This document shows positions 19,717 through 28,663 of a stretch of DNA of 64,000 nt, piece after piece. A program made the position numbers and the translations under genes. Each line of letters begins with the position of its first letter. Position 1 is the stretch's first letter. This DNA is from an uncultured Schlesneria sp. (GTDB lineage: Bacteria > Planctomycetota > Planctomycetia > Planctomycetales > Planctomycetaceae), in the NCBI GenBank assembly GCA_903834925.1, contig CAILLA010000146.1:16299-80298 (forward strand), in the 5' to 3' direction. The notes under the pieces were generated by a model, which saw only the letters and a list, made by a program, of their open reading frames with translations, was not told where the DNA came from and did not search any database.

Positions 19717-20135
19717 CGGTCAATTCCGCAAGGTTAATTCGAAGACGAAAGGAAGATGATAATTGGCCATGAAATTGCCAATCACCGCGCGGAGGCTACC
19801 GAGACTCTTGTTTTCCTGCAAGATCGGTTCATTTGATTGATCGTCACTGCCAAACGTTTCTGGCTTAATCGCTTACGGATCAATCATCGACGCCCGAGAA
19901 ATACGCGAGCCGTCGACGGCTTCCTACGCTGAATGACATTCTCAATTTCAAGATTAATGCCGATTCGGAGGTCTCTTTCGAGAAAAGACCAATGAATTTA
20001 CGAGGTTTTTTCTTCGATCAAATTTCCTCACTGCAAAGATTGCCAATACTTGCCCTGGAAATCCCTCAACGGCATTAAGGTTGCACTCTTCCCGTACTTT
20101 GCCGATCAGCGACCTGGCAAGTCGTAGGAATATCC
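19717..20135. other. Divergent intergenic region
   Basis: About 420 bases between two divergent genes. Apart from likely promoters I see no repeat, hairpin with T-tract or coding frame that can be supported. Confidence 0.35.
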
Positions 20136-20753
20136 ATGAGCATCATTACGTGTCGGTCCCATTATTCTCGCGAACCCCAAAGTTTCTTTGTGGGACAACC
20201 AGCGGAGGTTCAGCTGAACTACATTGGTGGTTCGACTGGTTCGTGGCGAGTGAGCAGTGTTACAACCCATTCCGGGGCTCCGATGAAAGCGGTGACCCAC
20301 GTTGACATCGCGAAAGGGAAGATTGGTCGTTCACCGATGGGATCGTCGTGGATACTGCGAGGTATCGTGAGAAACACAAGGTTTGTAACGCGTGAAGAAC
20401 GCCCGAATCTGGAACCTCACTATTTCAAGCAGGGACCTGTCGAATCGACCTGCGCCGCTTTGATCCCGATTCGAAAAACTGCCGCCTGGTGGAACCTTGA
20501 ACACGACGAACGGCAAGAGATTATCGAAGCAAGATCAAGGCAACTCGGTTCGGGTATGCGATTTCTTCCCGCAATTGCACGGCGATTCTTGTACGGGCGA
20601 GACTTGGGCGAACCATTCGATATGGTGACGTGGTTTGAGTACTCAAGCCGTGATCAATCGATTTTCGACGATTTAGCCGGAGCACTTCGTTCGTCGATGG
20701 AGTGGCAATACATCGAACGCGAAGTCGATATTCGGTTGATAAGAGAGCTGTGA
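20136..20753 (+). CDS. Chlorite dismutase/coproheme decarboxylase-like protein
   Basis: Protein of 205 residues with the C-terminal signature of the chlorite dismutase-like heme family: RKTAAWWNLEHDERQEIIEARS, then RFLYGRDLGEPFDMVTWFEYSS and ALRSSMEWQYIEREVDIRLIREL. Family members include coproheme decarboxylases for heme synthesis and true chlorite dismutases. The protein is shorter than most, and I cannot see a definite proximal His ligand, so it may be a degenerate or non-heme branch. It is a lone gene with no heme-synthesis neighbour. Confidence 0.72.
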   Translation: MSIITCRSHYSREPQSFFVGQPAEVQLNYIGGSTGSWRVSSVTTHSGAPMKAVTHVDIAKGKIGRSPMGSSWILRGIVRNTRFVTREERPNLEPHYFKQGPVESTCAALIPIRKTAAWWNLEHDERQEIIEARSRQLGSGMRFLPAIARRFLYGRDLGEPFDMVTWFEYSSRDQSIFDDLAGALRSSMEWQYIEREVDIRLIREL

Positions 20754-20878
20754 TCGTGATTTCTTCGCTCTGATTTTGAATCCACGAGACTCATGACGCC
20801 TTTGCGAGTTTCTGCGTCGTATGTCTATGATACTTCCAGTTGTTTGCCTCAAGGCCACACGTCCTGGAAGTTCACCTC

Positions 20879-23806
20879 ATGAGTTCGTCATCGATATCAG
20901 AAGGCTCGGCACCACAGGAGGAGCCGGAACAGACGTATCGACTCGCTCAAGAATCACCGATTGCTCCCGAGGGGATTCAGCCGCCGCCCCCAGTCAAAAA
21001 ATACGTCTCAAAAAAGCCACCGAAACCAACCACCTCGAATCTTGTCGCTCTGATCGGCTTCAATTTGTTGGTGTTTATCACGAGCGTCTGCGTGATGACG
21101 CTGGAATTAACCGCCTCACGCTTGATCGGTAAGCACGTTGGTTCCTCGCTCTACACATGGACATCGGTCATTGGCGTTGTACTGGCCGGGATCACGCTAG
21201 GAAACTGGTTAGGGGGGTGGTTGGCCGATCGATTTGATCGCGGGCGTTCGCTTGCATGGATGTATCTTCTTGCCAGCCTGTCGTGCGGCAGTGTGCTGTG
21301 GTTGGATCAACTGGTTGCCAATATCCCACGCCCCGATTCATTAAGTTGGCCAGCCTGGGTGCTGACATTGGTCGCCCTGATCTTTTTGCTGCCTGCCTTG
21401 GCGTTAGGAACGACATCGCCACTGGTGGCAAGCATGGCCCTGGATCGAAGTTCTAAAACTGGCTCGACCGTTGGGAACGTCTATGCGTGGGGAGCTCTCG
21501 GATCGATTGTCGGGACATTTCTGACGGGATTTTACTTGATTGATGTCTGGGGTACGCGATCAATCATTGGACTGACTGCCGTAACACTGGCACTTCTTGC
21601 AGTGATTGTTGTGGGAACGCGTCAGGTTTTCCGAACAGCGGTCGTCCTTGGCTGGCTGCAGTTGCTCGGCTGGATGATGCTGTTCGCCACATCACAATCG
21701 AATGTCCTTGCTTCAGCGGGGTACGCGATGGGTCAGTGCCTTTCGTTAGCACAATCGCAACAAGTGGCCGCTGAGACTCAAGAAAAGTGGAAGACATATG
21801 GCGGTCAGATTGGTGACAAATTTCACGAGATCGGCCTGATTCTGAGATTGCGCGATGACCCACTGAATCAATATCACGATGAGAGCAACTATTCCGATAT
21901 CCTTGTCAGTGACACTGTACTTAACGACAAGACGATCAAAATGCTGCGGCTCGATAAGCTAATCCACAGCTATTACGACCCGGACGATCCGACGTCCCTG
22001 CATTATGAATACGAAAAAGTCTACGCTGCTGTGACCAAGAAAGTGGCGGCACCGTCAAATCTGGAACCGTTAGTTTTGCCGCTGAATGGGTTATCCGGGG
22101 TGACGGTGACTAATCAGGATTTACCCGATGGAGTTGTCCTCGATGAAACAAATCAGTCGTTGCGGATCGAACGACCCTCGAACGAAGTATTTACGCGGCT
22201 ACTCGCACTCGCTCCAGAGGCGAGCTATTGGAAAGCGGTTGAACAACTGCAGTTGGAGACAAGCAAGCGACTCTGGGGCGGGTTTTCGTCGGTCAGTCTG
22301 ACGACGTTACCGGAAGGCGTCGTGATCCCTGACGACTTTGGTTCGACTATTCGACATGACGAATCGCTTCAAGTCTTAATTGCATATCAGCCACTTTCCA
22401 AAGACGATCGGGACCGGTTAATCGCAAACACTCGTTCGGCAGTTTGGCATCAGGCCATTGCAAAGCTTTCGCGGGAATCGCGACGATCAACCGCATGCTT
22501 TTTCGGGGGTGGCGGATTCATCTTTCCCCGATGGTTTCTGCAAGAATTTCCCGGAAGCACGCGGATTGATGTCGCGGAGTTGGACCCGGCCGTCCATCAA
22601 GCCGTCAAAGCAGAAATGGGCCTGACTCCTGAACTAGAAACGCGGATTCATACGACAATTGGCGATGCACGGAATTTCGTTGACGACCTGCTCCGAGCAA
22701 ATGGACAACGCCGAAGTCGCGGCGAGACGCCAGTGAATTATGACTTTGTCTACGCCGACGCCTTCAATGACTTCAGTATCCCATGGCACCTGACGACTCG
22801 CGAGTTTCTGCAGAAAACGAACGAACTGATGAGCGATCGAGGTGTGTTTCAAGCGAACATTATCGATATCTATCCTCGCACCGAATACCCCGGCACGTCG
22901 GTTGGTGTGGCCGAAGCAGAATATTCCGGTCGATTACCGATGGGAGTTCTGCTCGACGACACTCGACGAGATAAGCTTGTCCCCGCAGCCAAGCCGTTCG
23001 CACCACTGGAAGTCATGGAACTGGTGTCCAACCGATACCGGCTGCGTGTTCCGCGAACACTCACCCCCACTGAAGAACAGAAGTTACTAACGGTCACCTG
23101 GCCCCCGTTGAAGAAGCGAACGGACTTTGACGTTTCGAAAGGGTTTCAGCCTGAAATCAACGTTACTGACGAAAAAGAAGGTTGGGCAAAGGCGATCTCG
23201 GAACTTGCGAAGCAGTCGCAAAAGAGAATGCCGTACGTCGGTACGATTCCAGAACAACTCGAAGCATCCGGCGGGAAACTTGAAGGCTGGGTTCCGGCAG
23301 TCTCACCGTTTGAGTTTGTCGAGGTCTATCGAATTGGCGGCGACCGGCACATTCTTGGGTTTCGTGGGATCGTTTCCGAAGATGCTGCGCAAAAGTTGAT
23401 CCAGCTAGATCCATCAAACAAGACCTGGTCTGAAGCGGTAACGACTGCCGCAAGACGATCGCGAGTCAGTGCGCCCGGCCGTTTCATGGGACGTTATGTC
23501 GCAACTGCAGCAATGGTCTTCCCCAACATCTACCTGTTTAGCACATCATTCCAGCAACCAGATGCGAGCCGAGACACGTTCGTCATGGTTTGTTCGCGTC
23601 AGCCAATCGATCTGAAATCTCTGGACGACACGGGCGAATGGACGGGTGGCCCATTCGCGTCGTTACAGACAGAGCCGGGTCGATCGGAATCGACACTGAG
23701 CGGCCAGATGAGTGCTGTGCTCGCACTCGCCGAAGGCCAGATCCTGACCGATGACTTCGCCCCCGTCGATAACCTGCTCGTTCCGGTCTTCATGTCGCAA
23801 GAGTGA
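20879..23806 (+). CDS. Fused MFS/spermidine-synthase-like membrane protein
   Basis: Very large protein of about 975 residues. The N-terminal third has eight or more hydrophobic segments (LTASRLIGKHVGSSLYTWTSVIGVVLAG) as in MFS/spermine-synthase fusions; a SAM/aminopropyl-binding-like Rossmann part holds GGGGFIFPRWFLQEFPGSTRIDVAELDPAVH and YDFVYADAFNDFSIPWHLTT. Large non-membrane insertions before and after the Rossmann part make it far longer than typical spermidine synthases. Catalysis of polyamine synthesis is doubtful; these fusions are largely uncharacterised. ATG 20879 is preferred to TTG 20840. Confidence 0.8.
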   Translation: MSSSSISEGSAPQEEPEQTYRLAQESPIAPEGIQPPPPVKKYVSKKPPKPTTSNLVALIGFNLLVFITSVCVMTLELTASRLIGKHVGSSLYTWTSVIGVVLAGITLGNWLGGWLADRFDRGRSLAWMYLLASLSCGSVLWLDQLVANIPRPDSLSWPAWVLTLVALIFLLPALALGTTSPLVASMALDRSSKTGSTVGNVYAWGALGSIVGTFLTGFYLIDVWGTRSIIGLTAVTLALLAVIVVGTRQVFRTAVVLGWLQLLGWMMLFATSQSNVLASAGYAMGQCLSLAQSQQVAAETQEKWKTYGGQIGDKFHEIGLILRLRDDPLNQYHDESNYSDILVSDTVLNDKTIKMLRLDKLIHSYYDPDDPTSLHYEYEKVYAAVTKKVAAPSNLEPLVLPLNGLSGVTVTNQDLPDGVVLDETNQSLRIERPSNEVFTRLLALAPEASYWKAVEQLQLETSKRLWGGFSSVSLTTLPEGVVIPDDFGSTIRHDESLQVLIAYQPLSKDDRDRLIANTRSAVWHQAIAKLSRESRRSTACFFGGGGFIFPRWFLQEFPGSTRIDVAELDPAVHQAVKAEMGLTPELETRIHTTIGDARNFVDDLLRANGQRRSRGETPVNYDFVYADAFNDFSIPWHLTTREFLQKTNELMSDRGVFQANIIDIYPRTEYPGTSVGVAEAEYSGRLPMGVLLDDTRRDKLVPAAKPFAPLEVMELVSNRYRLRVPRTLTPTEEQKLLTVTWPPLKKRTDFDVSKGFQPEINVTDEKEGWAKAISELAKQSQKRMPYVGTIPEQLEASGGKLEGWVPAVSPFEFVEVYRIGGDRHILGFRGIVSEDAAQKLIQLDPSNKTWSEAVTTAARRSRVSAPGRFMGRYVATAAMVFPNIYLFSTSFQQPDASRDTFVMVCSRQPIDLKSLDDTGEWTGGPFASLQTEPGRSESTLSGQMSAVLALAEGQILTDDFAPVDNLLVPVFMSQE

Positions 23807-23869
23807 TCGATTTGAACTCACAAGATCACTGTCTGAGCTAAGTTACGAACGAAGCCGGGATTGACCGAT

Positions 23870-23895
23870 TTGCGGCTCGTGACTACAAGCCGCAA
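23870..23895 (+). repeat. 8-bp stem hairpin between two genes
   Basis: TTGCGGCT and AGCCGCAA pair across a 10-base loop. It lies 63 bases after the spermidine-synthase-like gene and is followed by ATGACAATTTTGG, a weak T-rich stretch, so a role as a poor terminator is possible but not established. Confidence 0.35.
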
Positions 23896-23936
23896 TGACA
23901 ATTTTGGATTTTGGATTGTGGCAAGGAGTGCCAACG

Positions 23937-25205
23937 ATGCGACGCTATGGATTTGTGACGATTCTGGGGTTGATCATCGGTTGTAGCGGAGTGAAAACCG
24001 CTCCGTCGATCGTGAAGGATGCGCCAGTTCAAGAGATTGCGGTACCAGCCGAAGTGGCCCCCTTTTTTGAACGGGGCGAACTCGCAAAAGCCGTCGAGGC
24101 GTTAACGGCCATGATCAGAAGGCAGCCTCAAGATGTTACGCTGTATTCACTTCGCGCAACGGCGAATCACCGAATGGGCAACAGTGATCAAGCCCTCGCG
24201 GATCTGGATCAGGCCATCAAACTAGACAGTCAGGATGCCAGACTCTTCAACAATCGCGGCTTCGTTCGACTGGGGATGGAACAGTTTCAAGCGGCCATTG
24301 CAGACTTCAACAAAGCGACGGAACTCTCGCCAAAATTTACGAACGTCTACAACAATCGCGGGCTGCTATATATTGCTCAGCAGCATTACAACGACGCGAT
24401 TGTCGAATTCAATCATGCAATCGAATTCGATCCGCAATACGTCGACGCTTACAACAATCGGGGATTCGCCGAACTGGAAGCAGGGCAAATCGAGCGAGCG
24501 TTGGACGATTTCAACGTGGCGATTCAGCTCAATCCAAAATATGTCAACGCATTTAACAATCGCGGCCTATTGCGTGCCCAGGCTGGTGACTTCGAGAACG
24601 CTGTGATCGATTTCACCCAGGCGATGATGCTCGACCCACTCAATCCCAAGTACTACGAACATCGAGCTGAGGTCTACTTGCGGCAGGGAACTGCCGACAA
24701 GGCGGTCGCCGATGAAAGAAAAATCGCCTGGCTGCTCCAATTACATGATTTCGGGGCCAGACTCGCGACCTCAACGCGCCCTGCACGTGAACTGACACAA
24801 CGGGCTCGCCACTGCCTGGACGTGAACGATTTTGAGAGCGCCATGAAGGATCTGAATCGAGCTGTTTCACTGGACCCAAGCTCTGCCGAAGCACTGTCTG
24901 CCCGTTCCAATCTGCATCTGCGGAAAAAGTCGACGCAGAATGCCAAAGCAGACGCCGAAGCGTCACTGGCAATCGAACCGAACCAGGAAGCATTTTCGGT
25001 TTTGGGTGATGTATTCCTGAGTCTTGGTGATTACGACAAAGCAATCGAAAACTTTGCGAATGCACGTCGCGTCGATCCGAGCGTAGCCGAAGCGTATTAC
25101 GCGAAATCAAAAGTATTGGCCGCTCAGGGGCAGGTCGAGAAGGCAAACGACACCTTGCAGCAGGCTTTGGTCCTCGACCCGGATGTCGAAAGCCGGTTGC
25201 GTTGA
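23937..25205 (+). CDS. TPR-repeat lipoprotein
   Basis: Protein of about 422 residues. The start MRRYGFVTILGLIIGCSG is a lipoprotein signal with lipobox LIIGC, so the mature protein is probably anchored at a membrane by Cys15. Downstream come about nine tetratricopeptide repeats, several strikingly regular (N-N-R-G-x-x at each first helix, such as FNNRGFVRLG and YNNRGLLYIA). TPRs scaffold protein complexes; no effector domain is present. An AAGGAG ribosome site precedes ATG 23937. The phosphatase gene follows 115 bases later and may be co-transcribed. Confidence 0.9.
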   Translation: MRRYGFVTILGLIIGCSGVKTAPSIVKDAPVQEIAVPAEVAPFFERGELAKAVEALTAMIRRQPQDVTLYSLRATANHRMGNSDQALADLDQAIKLDSQDARLFNNRGFVRLGMEQFQAAIADFNKATELSPKFTNVYNNRGLLYIAQQHYNDAIVEFNHAIEFDPQYVDAYNNRGFAELEAGQIERALDDFNVAIQLNPKYVNAFNNRGLLRAQAGDFENAVIDFTQAMMLDPLNPKYYEHRAEVYLRQGTADKAVADERKIAWLLQLHDFGARLATSTRPARELTQRARHCLDVNDFESAMKDLNRAVSLDPSSAEALSARSNLHLRKKSTQNAKADAEASLAIEPNQEAFSVLGDVFLSLGDYDKAIENFANARRVDPSVAEAYYAKSKVLAAQGQVEKANDTLQQALVLDPDVESRLR

Positions 25206-25320
25206 CCGACGAGCGATCGGAGACGAGAGTATTCCGACAAGGTTGCGGCTTGACGCTTTTGGGCAGTCAGCGACTACGGTTCTCTCAATTCATCTCGGTT
25301 TCATTGCAGGTCAGAAGTTC

Positions 25321-26142
25321 ATGTCCACGGTTCAGTTCAAGACAAAAATCAACGGACCAATTGCCGTGATCGGCGATTTACATGGTCAAACCGAAAAGCT
25401 CTCAATCTTATTGGATCGCCTGCGTCAGACTCCTGATTTTGACCGACGCTGGGTCGTCTTTATTGGCGATTTTGTCGATCGCGGGCCTGACGCAAAAGCC
25501 GGAATCGAAATGGTTCTGGAGTTCATGAAGACCCATCAGCGAACGACTGCCATCATGGGGAATCACGAGTTTGCGATGTGCTCGGCCCTCGGTTGGCTCC
25601 CTGTCAGTGAAACGTCAAGCTGGGGTGATCGCTGGATCGAACATTACAACTCGGAAACAACGTTTTCGTCCTACGGTGCCAAGAAAGGTGACCTGAAGGA
25701 CCTTGCTGAAAAAGTTCCCGCCTCCCATCGTGAATTCCTGGTCGAACTCCCATGGTGTGTCGAACATCCGCAGTTGCTGTTTGTTCACGCCGGCCTTGAT
25801 CCGAACATGCCGTTCAAAGTCCAGTTGAGGATTCTTCATCAAACGGATTACTTGTTGAACCGACCTCAGTGGCTCTGCGAAAAATCATTCGTCGACATGG
25901 ATCCACCTGCGGACTGCCCATTCACGGTCGTTTCCGGGCACGTCAAGGTCAGTAAAGCGGTGATTCGTCCCCGACGAATCCTCGTCGATACGACAGGTGG
26001 CGATAGTGGTGAACTGAGTTGTGTGCTGATGCCGGAAAAACGAGTCATCACCTCTGCCAAAAATGAGCCGCCAATCAACCTGGAACAGGTCGCATCGACA
26101 AGCGACATTGGTGCATCAAAATGGTGGAAGTTCTGGGGTTGA
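25321..26142 (+). CDS. PPP-family metallophosphatase
   Basis: Calcineurin-like serine/threonine phosphatase or related metallophosphoesterase of 273 residues. The di-metal motifs are all visible: GDLHG near the N-terminus, GDFVDRGP, GNHEF, and the later histidines in FVHAGL and SGHV. This arrangement is typical of bacterial PPP enzymes that dephosphorylate proteins or Ap4A. Start ATG 25321 was chosen because the upstream in-frame extension overlaps the TPR gene and does not resemble the family. The isochorismatase gene follows after 28 bases. Confidence 0.9.
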   Translation: MSTVQFKTKINGPIAVIGDLHGQTEKLSILLDRLRQTPDFDRRWVVFIGDFVDRGPDAKAGIEMVLEFMKTHQRTTAIMGNHEFAMCSALGWLPVSETSSWGDRWIEHYNSETTFSSYGAKKGDLKDLAEKVPASHREFLVELPWCVEHPQLLFVHAGLDPNMPFKVQLRILHQTDYLLNRPQWLCEKSFVDMDPPADCPFTVVSGHVKVSKAVIRPRRILVDTTGGDSGELSCVLMPEKRVITSAKNEPPINLEQVASTSDIGASKWWKFWG

Positions 26143-26170
26143 ATGTTGCGAGCACCGAGGGAAGAGTCGA

Positions 26171-26743
26171 ATGAATGTTCTGCGCAGTCCTGAGTTATTG
26201 CATCGAAGTTCCAGTCGTCTGCTAATTGTTGACGTTCAAGTAAAGCTGGTCGCTTCACTGGAAGAATCGACCCAAAAAAGACTGCTCGAAGCCTGTCGGT
26301 TTCTCGTCGAGGGAGCAAGGACGATGGGAATTCCGGTCATTGCGACCGAGCAATATCCACAAGGTCTGGGTCCGACAGTTTCGTCATTGACGGAATTCGC
26401 CAATTCTCGTCCCACGAAAAAACGATTCAGTGCCGTCGAATGCTCGGGCTTGCCAACGGCTGCCGATGACGACCGGTTTCAGGTTGTCGTCGCGGGAATG
26501 GAAACGCACGTCTGTGTGCTGCAAACCGTGCTTGATCTGCTTGCGTCAGGGTATCAGACATTCGTCGCACTCGACGCTGTCTCGGCACGAAGATCGATCG
26601 ACCATGAAGTGGCCATACAACGAATGGCCAATTCAGGAGCGATCATCACGACTGCGGAATCTGCGTTGTTCGAATGGTGCGAGTCCGCTGAATCGCCCGA
26701 GTTCAAACAACTGAGTTCGCTTGTCAAATCGCGGCCGCTCTAA
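26171..26743 (+). CDS. Isochorismatase-family hydrolase
   Basis: Cysteine hydrolase of 190 residues in the isochorismatase/nicotinamidase-like family. Catalytic Asp is in RLLIVDVQ, the Lys region in PTKKRFSAVEC and the nucleophilic Cys in GMETHVCVLQT. Many members of this subgroup (YcaC-like) have unknown substrates. ATG 26171 gives the family N-terminus. It lies in a same-strand run with the phosphatase and DUF58 genes. Confidence 0.88.
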   Translation: MNVLRSPELLHRSSSRLLIVDVQVKLVASLEESTQKRLLEACRFLVEGARTMGIPVIATEQYPQGLGPTVSSLTEFANSRPTKKRFSAVECSGLPTAADDDRFQVVVAGMETHVCVLQTVLDLLASGYQTFVALDAVSARRSIDHEVAIQRMANSGAIITTAESALFEWCESAESPEFKQLSSLVKSRPL

Positions 26744-26855
26744 GTCATCGTACTCCGATTCACGATGATCCTTCACGACGTTGACCTGTCTGGTTACGAT
26801 TGCAGTCGATCAAGAGTCGCACCAAACCGTTCTCGTCAGACAAGACTTTTCCGTT

Positions 26856-27764
26856 ATGGATTCTCTGCAACGATTCATCGACGCCGAGACTTTGAATCGA
26901 CTCAAAGGACTCGAACTTAAGGCGAGGCTGATTGTCGAGGGATACGTTTCCGGAATGCACAAAAGCCCGTATCACGGGTTTTCGGTTGAATTCGCAGAAC
27001 ATCGCGAATACGTTCCCGGCGACGATCTGCGTTATGTCGACTGGAAAGTGTTTGGTAAGTCCGATCGTATCTACCTGAAGCAGTATGACGAAGAGACCAA
27101 TTTCGTCTGCCATCTGCTGGTCGATACAAGCGAATCGATGACCTACAAATCCGAAAAGGCAAAGTTCTCAAAACTGGAATATGCCCAGTACGTCGCCGCG
27201 TCGTTTGCCTATTTGATTATTCATCAGCAAGACGCGGTGGGTCTGGCGACATTTGATTCCTCGGTCAATCAGTTTCTGCGGCCAGGGAGTACCGCTGCAC
27301 AGCTAAGGCAACTTTGCCATACCTTGGAACAAAGTCCCCGCCAGGGCGAATCCGCAATCGGTCCAATCTTTCACGACTTGGCCGAGCGGATTAAACGTCG
27401 TGGTTTAGTTGTGATCCTCAGCGATTTCTTCGACGACCCTGAAACCTTAATGATGGGTCTGAAGCATTTTCGGCATCGTCGACACGACGTCGTTCTGCTG
27501 CAAGTGATCGATCCCGCAGAGCAGGATTTTTCCTTCGTCGATCCGACGTTGTTCAAGGGCCTGGAAAATCTGGGCGAGCAACTGACGGAACCCCGAGCGT
27601 TGAAAAAAGCCTATCAACGAGAATTCGAAGCATTTTTGAATACAATCAAGTCAGGAGCACGGGACCTGCACATGGATTACGTCCTAATGCGAACCGACTT
27701 ACCTCTTGAAGTCGCTCTTCACGAATTTCTCTCACGACGAATGTACAAAGCGGGCCGCAGATAG
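26856..27764 (+). CDS. DUF58 domain protein (MoxR partner type)
   Basis: Protein of 302 residues in the DUF58 family, which carries a von Willebrand A-like fold and works with MoxR ATPases. GFSVEFAEHREYVPGDDLRYVDWKVFGK is the family core and is followed by a MIDAS-type DTSES motif (Asp90, Ser92, Ser94). The related MoxR gene in this window (16933-18006) is 9 kb away on the opposite strand. ATG 26856 is selected over the 26781 frame by the family N-terminus. It is followed by the dispersed GTAGG hairpin repeat. Confidence 0.93.
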   Translation: MDSLQRFIDAETLNRLKGLELKARLIVEGYVSGMHKSPYHGFSVEFAEHREYVPGDDLRYVDWKVFGKSDRIYLKQYDEETNFVCHLLVDTSESMTYKSEKAKFSKLEYAQYVAASFAYLIIHQQDAVGLATFDSSVNQFLRPGSTAAQLRQLCHTLEQSPRQGESAIGPIFHDLAERIKRRGLVVILSDFFDDPETLMMGLKHFRHRRHDVVLLQVIDPAEQDFSFVDPTLFKGLENLGEQLTEPRALKKAYQREFEAFLNTIKSGARDLHMDYVLMRTDLPLEVALHEFLSRRMYKAGRR

Positions 27765-27768
27765 CGGG

Positions 27769-27804
27769 GTAGGGTAGGACGAGTCTTCGCAGTCCCACCA
27801 AAAG
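27769..27804. repeat. Dispersed hairpin repeat, copy 2
   Basis: GTAGGGTAGGAC GAGTCTTCGC AGTCCCACCAAAA mirrors copy 1 at 9050-9085, with one base change in the left arm. Both copies lie immediately after a plus-strand gene. Confidence 0.6.
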
Positions 27805-27884
27805 ATCGAAATAATACCCACTACGAGGTCCTCACAAGAGTTGACCAAGTTGGCGAACTTCCTTTTTTACAGGCTTTTTGATGA

Positions 27885-27906
27885 GATGAAGTTGGCCAAC
27901 TTCATC
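27885..27906. repeat. Perfect 22-bp palindrome
   Basis: GATGAAGTTGG followed directly by its exact reverse complement. It could be a binding site for a dimeric protein or part of a repeat; no neighbouring regulator gene supports either. Confidence 0.5.
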
Positions 27907-27990
27907 ATTCTCCTCACTTTGTTACCTTCGCTTCCTTCTTGTCAAAATCTTCTTGTCCGTTTTGCGGTAGTCCCGCACCCAAAATTCGCT

Positions 27991-28128
27991 GTCAAAGTTC
28001 GATCAAGTTCGACCGACTTCGACAATTCCTCGTAATTCATAGGGTTTTCGAAACGACTTTCCCTCTTTTCATCGTGTCAAAGTTCGATCGAGTTCGACGC
28101 AGTTCGACCGACTTCGATCAAGTTCGGA
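27991..28128. repeat. AGTTCGA-rich direct-repeat tracts
   Basis: Two tracts both open with GTCAAAGTTCGATC and continue as AGTTCGA or ACTTCGA units spaced about 10 bases apart (27991-28023, 28076-28128), separated by about 50 unrelated bases. This is not a CRISPR: units are short and there are no unique spacers. Confidence 0.55.
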
Positions 28129-28663
28129 TCACATCGTTCCTTCCAGGCGAGCCGAGGATGTTAATCCTCGGATTCTTTTGAAATTGTCTGCTCTTGATGA
28201 ACTTAACGTTCGAATCGTCGCCAAAATTCCGCAGTTCATGGAACGGGATCTCCTGGCGACCCGCTTGTAGCGGCTCGCGACTTTCTCGGCGTGTCGCCGC
28301 CCCTGATTCTTTCAAAATTAAATAATAAAACGACAAGAACTTTACAACCAAACAGAGCCAGTGTCAATGCAAATTCTTGAAAATAAGATAAATGACGTCA
28401 AACTTATTTGAGGATCGTTGTGGGGATATTGATCGCACTCGCATTGCAGTCGAAGGAAGATTTGAGAACGGAAAACGGACAACGCAGCGATTTGGTTGTT
28501 TTTCGCTCCTTTGTCGTCCCTTGTTCATTATCCGTTCGCGGATTTGCGAACTTGAGTGGAAATCGCTCCAATATGCAACGACCGCTTCAACCTGGGACTG
28601 CGGGGTCGTAAAAGTTCATTTCCGTCGTGAGCGACCTAAAAAAAGCCCTTGAGGAAGATCACC

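Larger units (their letters stand above)
27765..28663. other. Long repeat-rich intergenic region upstream of the TIR operon
   Basis: About 900 bases without a credible gene. From left to right: GGTAGGAC hairpin repeat copy 2 (27769-27804), a perfect 22-bp palindrome (27885-27906), two AGTTCGA-rich tracts (27991-28023 and 28076-28128), a CCGAGGAT/ATCCTCGG hairpin (28152-28171) and AT-rich DNA towards 28400. The operon promoter should lie in the last few hundred bases; no clear motif was identified. Confidence 0.5.

Noticed and set aside
27991..28128. Possible CRISPR-like array of AGTTCGA units
   Set aside because: Units are only 7-10 bases, not 25-40, and there are no unique spacers or cas genes.
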